The translations under genes were made by a program, and so were the position numbers. Positions 29,201-35,431 of a stretch of DNA of 64,000 bases are shown in pieces. The first letter of the stretch is position 1. The number at the start of each line of letters is the position of its first letter. The DNA is taken from positions 2,297,163-2,361,162 of the forward strand of contig NZ_CP006270.1 of assembly GCF_000737575.1 (NCBI RefSeq), given 5' to 3'. The stretch comes from Synechococcus sp. KORDI-49. GTDB lineage: Bacteria; Cyanobacteriota; Cyanobacteriia; PCC-6307; Cyanobiaceae. The notes beneath the pieces are model-generated. The model had not been told where the DNA came from and did not search any database. It saw nothing but the letters and a program-made list of their open reading frames with translations.

Positions 29201-30016
29201 AATCTCACTGCTGACACCATTGTTTTCGAGATGCTCGACCCACCACAGTGTGTGTTCAAGATCACCACCTGCATTGATCCGGCTGAAGTCCGTCCCTTTT
29301 CCGTCAAGTCCAGGGTTGAAGAACTGCCGAAAATCTTCGGTTGAGTATGATCGATTGAGGTCGGACAGGTTGGCGAGATCAATATAGGCAGATGTATAAG
29401 CATCAATGACATCCTGCTCTACTTCGTTGTCTTCAAGGTGGTTGATCCACCAGACAATTTCGTTGAGATCACGATTGGTGCTGCCGATGTATTCAAAATC
29501 GTTCCCTCTGCTATCGAGTCCTGGTCTGAAGAAGGATTGATAGTTCTCCGATGAGTAATCAGAGCTGTTGGTGGCATTGTTGGCCACATCGGCCAGGCTT
29601 GATTTGTATTGCTCGATGATGTCTTCTGTGACTAAGCCGTTGCCAAGGTTGTTTTCGAGATCATCAATGATATGCAGACGGTCTTTGGCTTCATTGCTCC
29701 ACAACCAATCGAAATCGGTTCCCTGGCCATCGAGCCCTGGTTGAAAGAACGTTTCGTAGTTTGTACTGTCATAGTCAATTGATTCAGACGCTTTATTGGC
29801 GACGTCGACAAATGCCCCGATGTAGCTGTTGAGAATGTCTGATTCGACTCCGATGTTTCGAAGTTGATTGATCCACCATAATTTGTCTTGCAGCGAGGTG
29901 TGGTGGATCTGCTCAAATGCCGGAAGATTGTTGACGTATTCTTTTTGAATATCGCCACTCAGATATGCTTCGAAAATGGTTCCATAGGCTTCAAGTGAGT
30001 GAATGGTTGAGCCCAT
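17294..30016 (-). CDS. Giant modular repeat protein, probably secreted or cell-surface
   Basis: About 4,240 residues, strongly acidic, with no cysteine that I could find. Modules in order: about 40-440, tandem repeats with WWI...PGLDGxGTDF; about 445-2005, six copies of a roughly 258-residue repeat; about 2165-2480, a possible beta-propeller (esterase-like phytase type); about 2490-2670, a lamin-tail-like domain (FFSEYTTGYGSNKYIEIFNP); about 3025-3395, SwmB-type/Ig-like domains; about 3410-3790, PPC-like beta domains; a charged linker; an acidic region (DGARGDDDGLVNGE); and a dockerin-like segment (IDADDQLTTLTDGLALARRF). There is no Sec signal peptide, so export by a type I system is inferred. 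The start at MGSTIHSL is favoured because a TATAAT box sits just upstream; an in-frame ATG at 30055 is possible. The AT-rich body suggests acquisition. Function unknown. Confidence 0.9.
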   Translation of the reverse strand: MGSTIHSLEAYGTIFEAYLSGDIQKEYVNNLPAFEQIHHTSLQDKLWWINQLRNIGVESDILNSYIGAFVDVANKASESIDYDSTNYETFFQPGLDGQGTDFDWLWSNEAKDRLHIIDDLENNLGNGLVTEDIIEQYKSSLADVANNATNSSDYSSENYQSFFRPGLDSRGNDFEYIGSTNRDLNEIVWWINHLEDNEVEQDVIDAYTSAYIDLANLSDLNRSYSTEDFRQFFNPGLDGKGTDFSRINAGGDLEHTLWWVEHLENNGVSSEIVDTYRNALTDTANNAQTDRTFNNDNYEQFFSPGLDGEGTKLGWLNTQGSGKDSLWWIEHLHDNEVDETIVEIYEQAFVDLANQASDNETYNLDDFRLFFKPGLDGRGTDFGWIGERDVDDLHGWLSNLEQNGATSEILDNYYNSFIDLANTVDPQTTYTSTSLDTFFNSDISDVETSVLEVTFEGQDLGDLVENGIFQGDLSLLDKNGNAKQTNLTGLISPEALRGENSDWEQSYEILHVLLPGKAEDGDVLVMDGDNDWTYSMQLPLYMETSTEVDHSDDNQYFQLGILSGKNRYEINGDEEEEGLIDFNQQQIVLDGTDHNLENGDLIGFYWHETLPESIRSHHAYRVDSLIINRDYNRTTFRLIDSETSEDLLFSDTRLQQKINQHKADEGDSGLRMWRAELRDNLRVDHEAVIYEKDGDQFSETAQDPTSHLEVVFEAPNLDDVIENGKFSGSIQLIGDDGSTKAENIQAMLHPDAWINETKDEWETNYTRLHLFIPIEATDGDSLVIGAENAWNQSLTLPLYEETTAEVDNSFRNDYFQLGAKINKQRHEIKGYEAEEGYLDFDQDTIIISGVDHELNVGDLLGFDWHETLPWSIESYYAYQIEQLTTNNVTNETTISLIDPKHKESVEFESDDPEQQIEDYRNGDSDHGLRIWRAKERHYIALDHNGVTYQSTDAAAEEDAYEKTSLIEVVFKAKDFGNLVSNGGFTGSISLLDPEGAIKSENLKAVVDPHGFTDDNLSSWEQENERLYIYMPEKAQAGDTLRISGGDEWEKDLNLPLSSEQRTEVDYSTRNDYIQLGIKTNQEVLTIKGEEEQEGFIDLDDKKIILEGIENYFQNDDLIGFDWHSTLPQGLDEYKPYQIINLETEEDTNITSFDLFDQEEGEVVDFSDDAISQTIKNYNSGDRDSGLRLWKAKQEEVIRLDPAGAYYEIDGQKLQADAETNNAKIVEVVFDGKFAEGLVTNGRFTGSITLQNSDLEVREKNNIRAENLPALINYSSWTNNHQSDWDKEHERLHVMLPFSAEAGDILVIDGGDHWNQQLLLPFHNTIRTEVDRSGNDDYFQLNIKFKETIHSIKGAEKQEGHFDFGTHRIVLTGIDHELSEGDLIGFDWHETLPESVQAYKGYQVNDLKINPDLQQTSFKLFDRQQSMAVSFASNNILDSITQYQSADSNDGLRMWKAIEEEYLEFDQDAYRKQQNELSDQQEASSISALEINFKAKDLSNIIDEFGVFDGTISLVNSSGQLIDDEIAGLIQSDFFYRNDEDYSDDSWENTHERLEIFLGSEISDGDKLILDANQHWDNPLELPLHLNSFTETDHGSENAFQLGIRSAAEEWRLNVPGNEEQEGWLDLDNNQVVLIGVDHDIVNGSLMDFNWHEVLPQYIRSYHPYRVDDLTIDNSSNITTFKLIDSEDNRNVQMFDANIFERWSWNNGVNQGGIGLKIAESVVNERMELNWNEYEKLKRQREADRDTTELAAVEIVFKSEDMSEHFDDNGNFKGNVSLVDANDLVLEDNVTTMRDANAYFNEAEGDWQREHEVALSFFSSDIPEGSKILFEFEESSTETLEIGPLVYETRALSDHWNDDAFQLDVRVNGNEYTLPGREDSEGYLDVDMNKVVLNGTTLEISEGMLIDFNWHDALPYSIDEWRPYQVSELTINTKNKTTSFGLIDTRTGESITIDDTDLENRSDNFSFSNPEGLRLAEAEVENYLTIDWDASTTELISLSEAVAEDLKFEARNPEAQANDHFYHWTALDLATAKASYNQLRLELNPSTSQDLGLEEIPSNWDLRISYDDLISEDIPIEKLEGESSLHLFFDKELFESIFNTDNGLSVSLQIGPNQVPSETIKLDQIENLNSIEELLQSLLAEEKQWLSESSATYLTTTTTANNFESYFTAPMSIEAGPGYHSGQQYRNKLLADALYIEPDFNLPYGFEASGITSVITEDSNSFLYIISDDSISANQDVDDNAEFNSESPSQLLRINRDGKHSPAYFTLPNSFKGESVSIDGEAITYDINSSTLYILDEGDLDNNRQSKIFSFSLNENGDIIETNGVSDIVRIETIPDTSEESDNQHESLVFLSESDSILVGEQKSGGIYEYDFRDGVLGSELRIIETGINDLRDLAIVTRDGSDIQYLAALHGKSAVINGEKNNQGLAYIQLLDLESGESINSGFISGDFKNMEGMTFSANEFIFTSDNGSSQEGATYKIRFDDLFPQDDNSETASSLFFSEYTTGYGSNKYIEIFNPTSSRVELDNYAFPTISNNTTTWGVYEFWNEFPEGATIESGDVYLIADPGAEPAILDQADHLFEYLGDGDDSFALVRGDQASYTVIDWLGNFDDRGPWDVAGTVDATEHSTLVRKEWVVSGNDNWDSARGHNEEDSEWLVLPADAFLNPGQMDDDWSFFEAHIMNDNASTTDQIENPGLRLHPADDSGGGLNEFIVDLKLTTPDGDTEQIYNAIWFGEEDSYNFGQFIDSDPDGFSVSLREWDSWENDQISVLKVDRYGDNLNRLSVSEEPVQAFWSDYHPQIWIEGNPFVAWDQQRISPRLINLEGDYFDIGDDVVLRFNLEVPHSDGPHDWSEWRDYAIIFDLHYQSGEGQLSQQQREDIFFDELYQVRDGIIDELNYQPKVYAGIEIDSDDEFLEANDFLDLILEVLRNVGTSANSNETIFSDDIFEITNRNQVRNDHRNLVSANLDFTAPQGGSKPQIDLWAWTLHDPSNEERFREAEDRYHKAWQTYEEEWVMNVGSIKPTFEWGYTDPSGEDYDSNKSIYIEYQGLYRIAEITNDDSKSNYKEGDIILRIDDKLVDPSAYSTEIQWGHRLKLRLKDDSGLTIKPKSTITFALQEGHGLRDVEGESIVLKEPLKIDNWARYEQFGYDLDEWISLNPDESFVEGKKATLSFHSKADLTDDSTKAVIPEISDFQFWSWNPQSGEQTQLQFAESTIEVKGKKLIFDLSNKVPSGVNIDVTYDPIISTLADGSSNSEPFTNVNGATSHSFHWHPIENISPDEEGPSVRWADVHGNRLYMGLDDPAEVHVNGKSLTTTNLPNPINFLITAGVNDDRRSISANSIRMNEWGDLELQLESSVQANDEVSLSYLGTALTDGLGNATSIRNLAINNFSVEFDINNPDTWFNNIDSVNVVFKQTGNNLSSSNSYMNDNGSLSSKHSDFQIADHYNFHLDEISNVSFSLTDQGGRTLDDEGDANLDFFVENITPRFTNYIGGSHNSALDSWKDSPSNDERNVVFTLPEGDYRLIIEHASLDEEIQQPYQLTIETTAFDSEALDAIQIGGNDEESFSIRNNTLNLSDQYADETIAINSDGIFTLAILDYDNVSSEVWFEIFDLNGQWWGNSYDGKSEQYLPKGLYTIEYFSSGNSGDIDVEYILDTTITLETDQDTSNDPSGSLAINGMASQGKLNSLDTEDYWSMKLTGGEIYTVRATDFSQLSDVSLLVDHQEPGWHEGSWNWGTEDAETGVFTPSDETVVIDLSSDDRFEQNKVYNFIANLHSHNHQPTSYSLLIKSHDTLENALLEATKNIASHSDIFESYFGDASNLKDLVKITKDDLADLAALPEATDDELKSTKAKLEKDLGEKGEELSGNPLIIKSTLKTGSGETGSTPILMKKQTPENISGKVNETNKAELAANQSGELRQVNSSREFTAKDIASLADATADEVDDLKPISKPVDLRVGRGRGTLSGFLAKRQSLVMQESDQSIAVESDLDDEDILDLGLQRIEIDLSDEIRAQLEEGSQSLVWYRRPANADPFIYTYDEVTGTGALLEDTDPSQRGADVLALYVRDGARGDDDGLVNGEITSPGGLALVSRDVDFDAVVGESSGSESGSTTDDQQTDDSDLSDDSLVSLGPKDIDADDQLTTLTDGLALARRFITGRVSQDPIMSELASYVGSRTTSSDMIDHIDASVDNGDYDMTDVYNVSVTNTNPGSLDITDVELFMRFTAGTFPGQSITSELSTLESI
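24000..28680 (-). repeat. Six ~258-residue tandem protein repeats of the giant gene
   Basis: Copies begin near 28672, 27899, 27127, 26360, 25560 and 24771 (period about 767-800 bp). Each starts LEVVF(K/E)A.DL...V.NG.F.GSI.L, then has W...LPL, D.S..DYFQLGI, EEQEG.IDF....I.L.G.DH.L..GDLIGFDWHETLP, the segment Y..YQV..L....N.T.F.L.D, and GLR(L/M)W.A. I recognise no named domain. Confidence 0.88.
28700..29900 (-). repeat. N-terminal ~70-residue protein repeats of the giant gene (about six units)
   Basis: Units run about 205-220 bp. Each has LWWI.HL..N.V...I...Y..A..DLAN, then Y...F..FF and PGLDGxGTDFxWI. PGLDG/PGLDS occurs five times (around 29730, 29510, 29302, 29098 and 28890); the last unit ends DTFFNSD without it. 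The first helix resembles DUF4214-type segments only loosely. DNA copies are diverged, so these are old protein repeats. Confidence 0.85.
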
Positions 30017-30044
30017 GTGATTTGAAGCACTTACTCTTATTTTT

Positions 30045-30050
30045 ATTATA
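30045..30050 (-). promoter_or_regulatory. Candidate -10 box of the giant gene
   Basis: On the minus strand this reads TATAAT, a perfect sigma-70 -10 hexamer, about 28 bases before the ATG at 30016. I see no good -35 at the right spacing. Its position favours translation starting at 30016 rather than 30055. Confidence 0.45.
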
Positions 30051-30144
30051 AGCATTTCGTTTCAACGGCACCACTCGCATCGGCTTTGCGTGATGCCTCA
30101 AGATTGGAGCCTGTTGGAATTGTGCTCGACAGGCTTGTTGTCGT

Positions 30145-30177
30145 GCAAAGCAAGCTTTGTCAAAAAGCTTGCTTTGC
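30145..30177 (-). terminator. Strong hairpin after the geranylgeranyl-reductase-like gene
   Basis: GCAAAGCAAGCTTT (30145-30158) and AAAGCTTGCTTTGC (30164-30177) form a perfect 14-bp stem with a 5-base loop. It starts 12 bases past the stop at 30189 and lies before the giant gene's promoter region. No T-run follows on the minus strand, so it may terminate, protect the 3' end, or be a repeat element. Confidence 0.55.
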
Positions 30178-30188
30178 TTCGCATCGGC

Positions 30189-31334
30189 TCAGCGGCGATC
30201 CAGGAGCAGTCGTCGAATCACGCGTTGGGCGATGTCGCCGTACCCCATTTCGCCGGAGAGGATCTGGGCGATCCGTCTCGGCGCTGTAGGCCGTTTGATG
30301 CCCAGTTGGTACCCAACACCCGGGAACCGGTAGAAGACCTGGGCAATCCTCCGGCCCCAGGCCATGGATTCTCCCCAGCGCACGCGCATCGCCTGGCTGT
30401 AGCCCTTCAGGTTCTGTTGTTCCCCCTTCAGCCATCCATCCAAGTGACGGGCCGCTTCGCATCCGCTCATCAGGGCTGGGCGCAGGCCTTCGGCCAGGAA
30501 GGGATCGCACAGCGAAGCCGCATCTCCCACGACCACCACGCCATCACCATCGAGGCAGTGGTGCCCGTTCCACACCCGAAGCTGCCCTCTCTGACGGATG
30601 CCGGCATCCTGTTCGAATCCCAGATCGGGCAGCAGTCGGCTCAGCACGGCATCGGGGTCGGCATCCTGCCTTCCCACAAAGCTGCCGACACCGATGTTCA
30701 CCCCGCCTGCCAGAGGGAAGGCCCAGGCAAATCCCTGCTTCACGAGACCGAATTCAAAACGGGTCGTGCCGTTCTGCAGCGTTCCCTGGCCTTCCAACCT
30801 CACCGACATGGTGCTCGCTGTCTGCACCTGACGGGCTCCGAGACCCAGTTGCTGCGGCCATGGCGATCCTGATCCGTCGGCGATCACCAGAGCCCGGCTG
30901 CGCCAGCTGCGCCCGTCGTCTGCTTTCACCTCCCAGGTGTCCTCCGCTTTCCTCACTTCACTGACGTTCACCGTCAGAGACCGTTCTCCACCGGATCGGA
31001 TGGCCTGCTCCGCCAGCAGCTCATCCAGCCGTTCCCGCCGCACGATCCAGAAGGGTGCCTCTCCGGGAAGCTCGGCGACGACAGGGTCCTCCAGGCACCA
31101 GCTGAAATCGACCCGTCGGATGACCTGTTCCACGGCAGGTTCCAGGGAGAAAGGGAACCATTGCTGAACAGCAGCAGCCATGCCGCCGCCGCAGGGCTTG
31201 ATGCGCCGATGCGCATCTTTCTCAAGAGTGAGGACATCGTGCCCGGCTGCGGCCAGATGGGCTGCAGCGGCTCCACCGGCTGCACCGGACCCGATGATCA
31301 GGACATCACGGATCCGCCTGTCGGATCGGCTCAC
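30189..31334 (-). CDS. Geranylgeranyl-reductase-family FAD oxidoreductase
   Basis: 381 residues. The N-terminal dinucleotide-binding motif [31 protein letters not shown] binds FAD. CGGGM follows, as in the ChlP/GGR family, then a second FAD motif [26 protein letters not shown]. Family members reduce the double bonds of geranylgeranyl chains or act as other halogenase-like flavoenzymes. The protein looks shorter and more divergent than chlorophyll ChlP, so the substrate is open. The GTG start overlaps the frr stop (GTGA), indicating translational coupling with pyrH-frr. Confidence 0.85.
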   Translation of the reverse strand: MSRSDRRIRDVLIIGSGAAGGAAAAHLAAAGHDVLTLEKDAHRRIKPCGGGMAAAVQQWFPFSLEPAVEQVIRRVDFSWCLEDPVVAELPGEAPFWIVRRERLDELLAEQAIRSGGERSLTVNVSEVRKAEDTWEVKADDGRSWRSRALVIADGSGSPWPQQLGLGARQVQTASTMSVRLEGQGTLQNGTTRFEFGLVKQGFAWAFPLAGGVNIGVGSFVGRQDADPDAVLSRLLPDLGFEQDAGIRQRGQLRVWNGHHCLDGDGVVVVGDAASLCDPFLAEGLRPALMSGCEAARHLDGWLKGEQQNLKGYSQAMRVRWGESMAWGRRIAQVFYRFPGVGYQLGIKRPTAPRRIAQILSGEMGYGDIAQRVIRRLLLDRR

Positions 31335-31879
31335 ACCTTGAGGATGTCGGCTTCCTTCTCCGCCAGGTGCTTTTCCAGCTCGGCGATGAACTTGTCCAGG
31401 GTTTTCTGAACGCTCTCCTGCTCATCACGGCTCTGGTCTTCCGAGAAGTCGCCTTCCTTCTCCTGCTTCTTGATCTTGTCGATCGCGTCGCGTCGCAGGT
31501 TGCGCAGTGCCACCTTGCCTTCCTCGGCGTATTTGGAGGCCAGCTTGCAGAATTCCTTGCGACGCTCCTCCGTCAACGGCGGCACGTTGATGCGAATGAT
31601 CTTGCCGTCGTTGTTGGGAGTGAACCCCAGTTCACTCATGGCGATCGCCTTCTCGATCGACGCAAGGGCACTGAGGTCGAACGGCTGGATCTGAATGGTC
31701 TGGGAGTCTGGTGTGGACAGGGTTGCCAGGGACTTCAGCGGCGTCTCGGCGCCGTAGTACTCAACACTCACCCGGTCCAGCAGCGAGGAGTTGGCACGCC
31801 CTGTGCGGATGGTGTTGAAGTTGCGCTGGGTGGCTTCCACCGACTTGCGCATGCTGGCTTCGAGGTCCTTGGTCGACAT
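31331..31879 (-). CDS. frr: Ribosome recycling factor
   Basis: 182 residues. Splits post-termination ribosomes together with EF-G. The helical bundle is recognisable from [21 protein letters not shown] near the N-terminus, the [17 protein letters not shown] hinge region, and [18 protein letters not shown] in the middle. It follows pyrH after 26 bases, the classic pyrH-frr arrangement, and its stop overlaps the start of the flavoprotein gene. Confidence 0.97.
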   Translation of the reverse strand: MSTKDLEASMRKSVEATQRNFNTIRTGRANSSLLDRVSVEYYGAETPLKSLATLSTPDSQTIQIQPFDLSALASIEKAIAMSELGFTPNNDGKIIRINVPPLTEERRKEFCKLASKYAEEGKVALRNLRRDAIDKIKKQEKEGDFSEDQSRDEQESVQKTLDKFIAELEKHLAEKEADILKV

Positions 31880-31905
31880 GTCTGGAGGCTTGGGTTCTGA
31901 CGGAT

Positions 31906-32619
31906 TCAGGCAGGATTGCCGATGCGGGATCCGATCGGCTCACCGGCGACAGCTCTGCCGATGTTGCCAGGTTCGAAGAGGTTGAACACAACGATCGGAA
32001 TGTTGTTGTCCTTGCACAAGGCGATGGCGGTGCTGTCCATCACGGCAAGTTCCCCGCTGAGCACCTGTTGGAAGGTGAGGTGCTCGTGCTTGACCGCATC
32101 GGCGTGCTTGGCCGGATCTTTGTCGTAGACCCCGTCCACCTTGGTGGCCTTGAACACCACGTCGGCGTTGATCTCGGCGGCCCGGAGGGCTGCCGTCGTA
32201 TCGGTGGTGAAAAAGGGGTTTCCGCAGCCGGCGCCGAACACCACCACCCGGCCTTTCTCCAGATGTCGCATCGCTTTGCGGCGGATGTAAGGCTCGGCGA
32301 CTTCCTGCATGGCGATTGCCGTCTGCACCCGGGTGGGCACACCAGCCCGCTCCAGTCCGTCCTGCAGCGTGATGGCGTTCATCACCGTGGCCAGCATGCC
32401 CACGTAGTCGGCCGTGGCGCGCTCCATGCCGGCTGCCGAACCCTTGAGGCCACGGAAGATGTTCCCTCCTCCGACGACGATCGCCAGCTCGGTTCCTCCG
32501 GCCACCACCTGCGCCACATCGGAGGCGATCGATTGAACGATGGCGGGGTCAATGCCGTATCCCTGAGATCCCATCAGGGCTTCGCCGCTGAGTTTCAGCA
32601 GGACGCGTGCGTAGGCCAT
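31906..32619 (-). CDS. pyrH: UMP kinase
   Basis: 237 residues. Phosphorylates UMP to UDP. Amino-acid-kinase fold motifs: [13 protein letters not shown] at the N-terminus, [28 protein letters not shown], and [15 protein letters not shown] for nucleotide binding. The start at [12 protein letters not shown] was chosen over an ATG ten codons earlier. It is the first gene of the pyrH-frr-flavoprotein run; a small gene is transcribed divergently from 32703. Confidence 0.97.
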   Translation of the reverse strand: MAYARVLLKLSGEALMGSQGYGIDPAIVQSIASDVAQVVAGGTELAIVVGGGNIFRGLKGSAAGMERATADYVGMLATVMNAITLQDGLERAGVPTRVQTAIAMQEVAEPYIRRKAMRHLEKGRVVVFGAGCGNPFFTTDTTAALRAAEINADVVFKATKVDGVYDKDPAKHADAVKHEHLTFQQVLSGELAVMDSTAIALCKDNNIPIVVFNLFEPGNIGRAVAGEPIGSRIGNPA

Positions 32620-32702
32620 CAACGGTCCGGATCCCGCTGACAGTAGCAAGTACTGGCCAAACGCTCCGTCCGTCGCTTGGATGGATGAACCGAGAGCAGG
32701 TG

Positions 32703-32891
32703 ATGGCCGAAACCGAAGCCAGCCACAGCGGAGTGATGGCCCGCCTCACCCTGTCGGCTCTGGAGCGTGCCAGTCGGGATCCCTCCTGCTGGCGGGATCC
32801 GATCGTTCACCGTGCCCTGCTTGTGAGCGGTCTTTCCGTGCTCACCGAAGCCACACGGCGCCTGAACGAGGATCTTGACTCCGCCGCCTGA
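32703..32891 (+). CDS. Small conserved hypothetical protein
   Basis: 62 residues, helical, without membrane segments: [49 protein letters not shown] believe similar small proteins occur in marine Synechococcus, but no function is known to me. The start MAETEASH has AGCAGGTG just upstream; an ATG at 32685 is an alternative. It ends 6 bases before the facing cobalamin adenosyltransferase gene. Confidence 0.6.
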   Translation: MAETEASHSGVMARLTLSALERASRDPSCWRDPIVHRALLVSGLSVLTEATRRLNEDLDSAA

Positions 32892-32896
32892 GCGGA

Positions 32897-33562
32897 TCAG
32901 TACTCGATGCCGGCCTGTGCCTTCACGCCCTGTTCCCGGAACGGGTGATGCACAAGCGTCATTTCGGTGACCAGATCGGCCCGTTCGATCAGTTCCTCGG
33001 GGGCTCCGCGGCCCGTCAGCGCCACATGGGTGAGTTCGGGACGTTCGTCCAGTCCCTCCAGGACGGTCTGAACGCTGATGTAGCCGAGTTTCAGAGCCAC
33101 GTTGATCTCGTCGAGCACCACAAGCTTGATGGCGGCATCGCGCAGGTAACCCAGAGCCGTTTGCCAGGCCTCCCCCACCAGTTGCTGGTCCCGTTCGCGG
33201 TTCTGGGTCTCCCAGGTGAAGCCCTCCCCAAGGGCATGCCAGCAGACCTGATCGCCGAAGGTCCGCAACGCGCGGGCTTCCCCGGGTTCCCAGCCACCTT
33301 TGATGAACTGCACCACCGCCACGCGCTCGCCGTGGCCGAGAGTCCGCAGCACCAGCCCAAGGGCTGCACTGGTCTTGCCCTTGCCATGGCCGGTGAACAC
33401 CAGCACCAGCCCCTTTTCCCTGTTGCGTTCCTCCACGCGCTGGCGCTGCACCTGCTGGCGCTGCTCCATGCGTTTGCGATACCCGGCGTCATCGGTTTCC
33501 GGAGCCAAGTGGCCTCCCATGCCCAGTTCGGAGGCTTTGCTGTCCAGGTCGGAGTGGGTCAT
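32897..33562 (-). CDS. cobO: Cob(I)yrinic acid a,c-diamide adenosyltransferase
   Basis: 221 residues of the CobA/CobO/BtuR family. Transfers the adenosyl group of ATP to the cobalt of corrinoids, making coenzyme B12. The P-loop is at residues 58-64 (GHGKGKT), followed by VAVVQFIKGGWEPGEARAL and VVLDEINVALKLGY with the conserved acidic pair. The N-terminal 45 residues are a charged helix (RMEQRQQVQRQRVEERNREKG). It lies 6 bases downstream of the methyltransferase gene on the same strand. Confidence 0.95.
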   Translation of the reverse strand: MTHSDLDSKASELGMGGHLAPETDDAGYRKRMEQRQQVQRQRVEERNREKGLVLVFTGHGKGKTSAALGLVLRTLGHGERVAVVQFIKGGWEPGEARALRTFGDQVCWHALGEGFTWETQNRERDQQLVGEAWQTALGYLRDAAIKLVVLDEINVALKLGYISVQTVLEGLDERPELTHVALTGRGAPEELIERADLVTEMTLVHHPFREQGVKAQAGIEY

Positions 33563-33568
33563 CAGGTT

Positions 33569-34204
33569 TCAGGTGGAGGGCCGCTGGGCCGTGATCCGTT
33601 GCAGGGCGTTCCCTGCCAGAAGCTCCTGCTTCACATCGGTGAAGCCGAGTTGCCGCAGCTGGCAAGGCAGGTCGTCCTCCAGCATGGCGGTGGCGGTGTC
33701 GGTTTCGAACAGAGCGCAGAACAGCTGTTGCGGCAACCGCAGCCACAGCCCTGCCGGATGCAGATCCACCAGCACCAACCAGCCGCCGGGCTCCAGAAGC
33801 TGCAGGCTGCGGCTCAGCACCCGTTCCCGATCGGGCCTGGGGAATTCGTGCAAAGCCACGCTCAGTTGAAGCGCTGCGAACTGGCCGTCCGGCAGAGGAG
33901 GATCCTCCGCCAGGCCTTCCACCCGCGTCATCGCCGGGTGGCGTTCGGCCGCAAGGTCCAGTGCACGGGGGGAGATGTCGAGCCCGGTCACCGCAAATCC
34001 AGCCGCCAGCCAGGGGGCGGCCGCTTCGCCGCTGCCGCAGCAGAGATCCAGCACGGCAGCGCCGGTTGGAAGCCGATCCCGAAGCACGTCCAGCCCCAGG
34101 CTTCGCAGGCGTTCCACGCCTCCCACGCTCAGCGACGACACGGCTGTGACCGTGTCGTAGATCCAACGGTGGCGGTAGGCCAGGGGCCGCAGAAAAGAGC
34201 TCAT
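33569..34204 (-). CDS. SAM-dependent class I methyltransferase
   Basis: 211 residues. SAM-binding motif I is VLDLCCGSGEAAAPWLAAG with VTGLDIS as motif II and LLEPGGWLVLVDLH as post-motif. The overall layout resembles UbiE/MenG-like methyltransferases, and FLRPLAYRHRWIYDTVTAVSSL near the start resembles cyanobacterial members of that group. The acceptor is unknown. The start at MSSFLRPL was chosen over one twelve codons upstream that would overlap the recombinase gene. It is probably co-transcribed with the recombinase and cobO. Confidence 0.85.
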   Translation of the reverse strand: MSSFLRPLAYRHRWIYDTVTAVSSLSVGGVERLRSLGLDVLRDRLPTGAAVLDLCCGSGEAAAPWLAAGFAVTGLDISPRALDLAAERHPAMTRVEGLAEDPPLPDGQFAALQLSVALHEFPRPDRERVLSRSLQLLEPGGWLVLVDLHPAGLWLRLPQQLFCALFETDTATAMLEDDLPCQLRQLGFTDVKQELLAGNALQRITAQRPST

Positions 34205-34211
34205 CAGATGA

Positions 34212-35357
34212 TCAAGCGTGTTGCCGGGCCAGGGCCGCATCCACCGCCTGCTGCTGGTCGCGGCGGGTGATCCAGTGGTGATAGGTGCGGGTGTGAATGG
34301 CCACCGAGTGGCCCATCATCCTGGCGGCGACGGTGTCCGGCAGGCCGATGTGGATCGTGCGCACCGCCCAGGCATGCCGCAGGTCGTAGGGGGTGATCGG
34401 CAGTTGATAACGGCGGAACTGTTCGCTCACACGGCGGCCCACCTGCTGGAGCGTTGTGCGCCGCAGATCCGTGCAGATCGCGGGCAGTGCGTCAGAGGTG
34501 TCACCCAGCTGTCGCAGCCCGAAGCGTTCCACCCAGTCCGGCTGAAAGGGCCATACCTGGTGTTCGCCGGTCTTTGTGGTGGGCAGCACCCGGATCACCT
34601 GATCGCCCCCCTCTGCCAGCGGGCTGAGGTCAGAGAAGAACACTTCATGGTTCCGCAGGCCGTAGGTGGCCATCAGTCCGTAGGCCAGCCGCCAGCGTGG
34701 GTTTGGGATGCGCAGGACCCCCTCGAGGATCTGAGCGTCCGTGGGTAAGCGCCGGAACCGGGCCTGATGCAGGCCATACCCGGCAGCCTCCTGGCGCCAG
34801 TCCTGGGGCAGATCGATCATCAGATGGGCTGCCAGGGCGGCCAGTGCCGTGGCGCATTGCTGTCGACTGCGGGTGCCATCCCCGTAGCTGGAGAGGGTTT
34901 CCGTGAGTCGCTGAGCCGTGATGCCTCCGTCACCACAGAGGGGCAGCAGCCTTCTCAGATAGGGGCGATAGGCGCTGGTCCAGGTGGTTCGGCTTCCCGC
35001 CGGAGAACGGCGGCGTCGCGGATCGGCGAAGAAGGCCCGTTCGAAGTCCTCGATGGCGTCGCCGGCTGGGCGACGCGAGCTGCCCTCCACTGAACTGGAG
35101 CGCCAGTCATCCCATCGGAACTGCCCCCGATCCAGTTGTCGCTGAACGATCAGCAGGGTCTGCTCGGCCTCCACCAGTCCCTGACGGTCCGCGCTGAGCC
35201 CGAGGCTGATGCGCTGGATTCTGCTGTCATCCGGATCGTGACGATCCGGTAAGGGACCTCTCAGATTCAGACGTTGTCCCCGTTGCTCCAGTCGCAGGCG
35301 CGTCCCCTGATGCGCCAGGCGCTGATTGAGCTCCTCCAGCGCGCAGCGCAGATCCAT
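34212..35357 (-). CDS. Tyrosine recombinase/integrase-family protein
   Basis: 381 residues. The C-terminal catalytic domain has Arg235 (YGLRNHEV), a possible Lys262 (TTKTGEH), Tyr324-Asp-Leu-Arg327-His (where the usual first His is Tyr), His350 (MMGHS) and candidate nucleophile Tyr359 (TRTYHHW). The N-terminal half is Arg-rich and helical, like a core-binding domain. There are no phage genes, att-like repeats or tRNA beside it. It sits in a run with a methyltransferase and cobO and is divergent from hemH, so it looks like a resident chromosomal gene rather than an active mobile element. Confidence 0.88.
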   Translation of the reverse strand: MDLRCALEELNQRLAHQGTRLRLEQRGQRLNLRGPLPDRHDPDDSRIQRISLGLSADRQGLVEAEQTLLIVQRQLDRGQFRWDDWRSSSVEGSSRRPAGDAIEDFERAFFADPRRRRSPAGSRTTWTSAYRPYLRRLLPLCGDGGITAQRLTETLSSYGDGTRSRQQCATALAALAAHLMIDLPQDWRQEAAGYGLHQARFRRLPTDAQILEGVLRIPNPRWRLAYGLMATYGLRNHEVFFSDLSPLAEGGDQVIRVLPTTKTGEHQVWPFQPDWVERFGLRQLGDTSDALPAICTDLRRTTLQQVGRRVSEQFRRYQLPITPYDLRHAWAVRTIHIGLPDTVAARMMGHSVAIHTRTYHHWITRRDQQQAVDAALARQHA

Positions 35358-35431
35358 GGCAGGGGCGTCGGCGACCCACCATGACGTTCACGCGGGCTAC
35401 TCTCAACCCCCATAGTTCCTCTATTGACCGA

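Noticed and set aside
17294-30016. Naming the giant protein SwmB
   Set aside because: SwmB is far longer and built mostly of its own repeat; here only a few SwmB-like domains occur, so the name is not supported.
30017-30055. Start of the giant protein at the upstream ATG (30055)
   Set aside because: The candidate TATAAT box lies inside this extension, so the internal ATG at 30016 is preferred, though not proven.
34212-35357. Prophage or integrative element at the tyrosine recombinase
   Set aside because: Neighbours are methyltransferase, cobO and hemH; no phage genes, direct repeats or tRNA are present.
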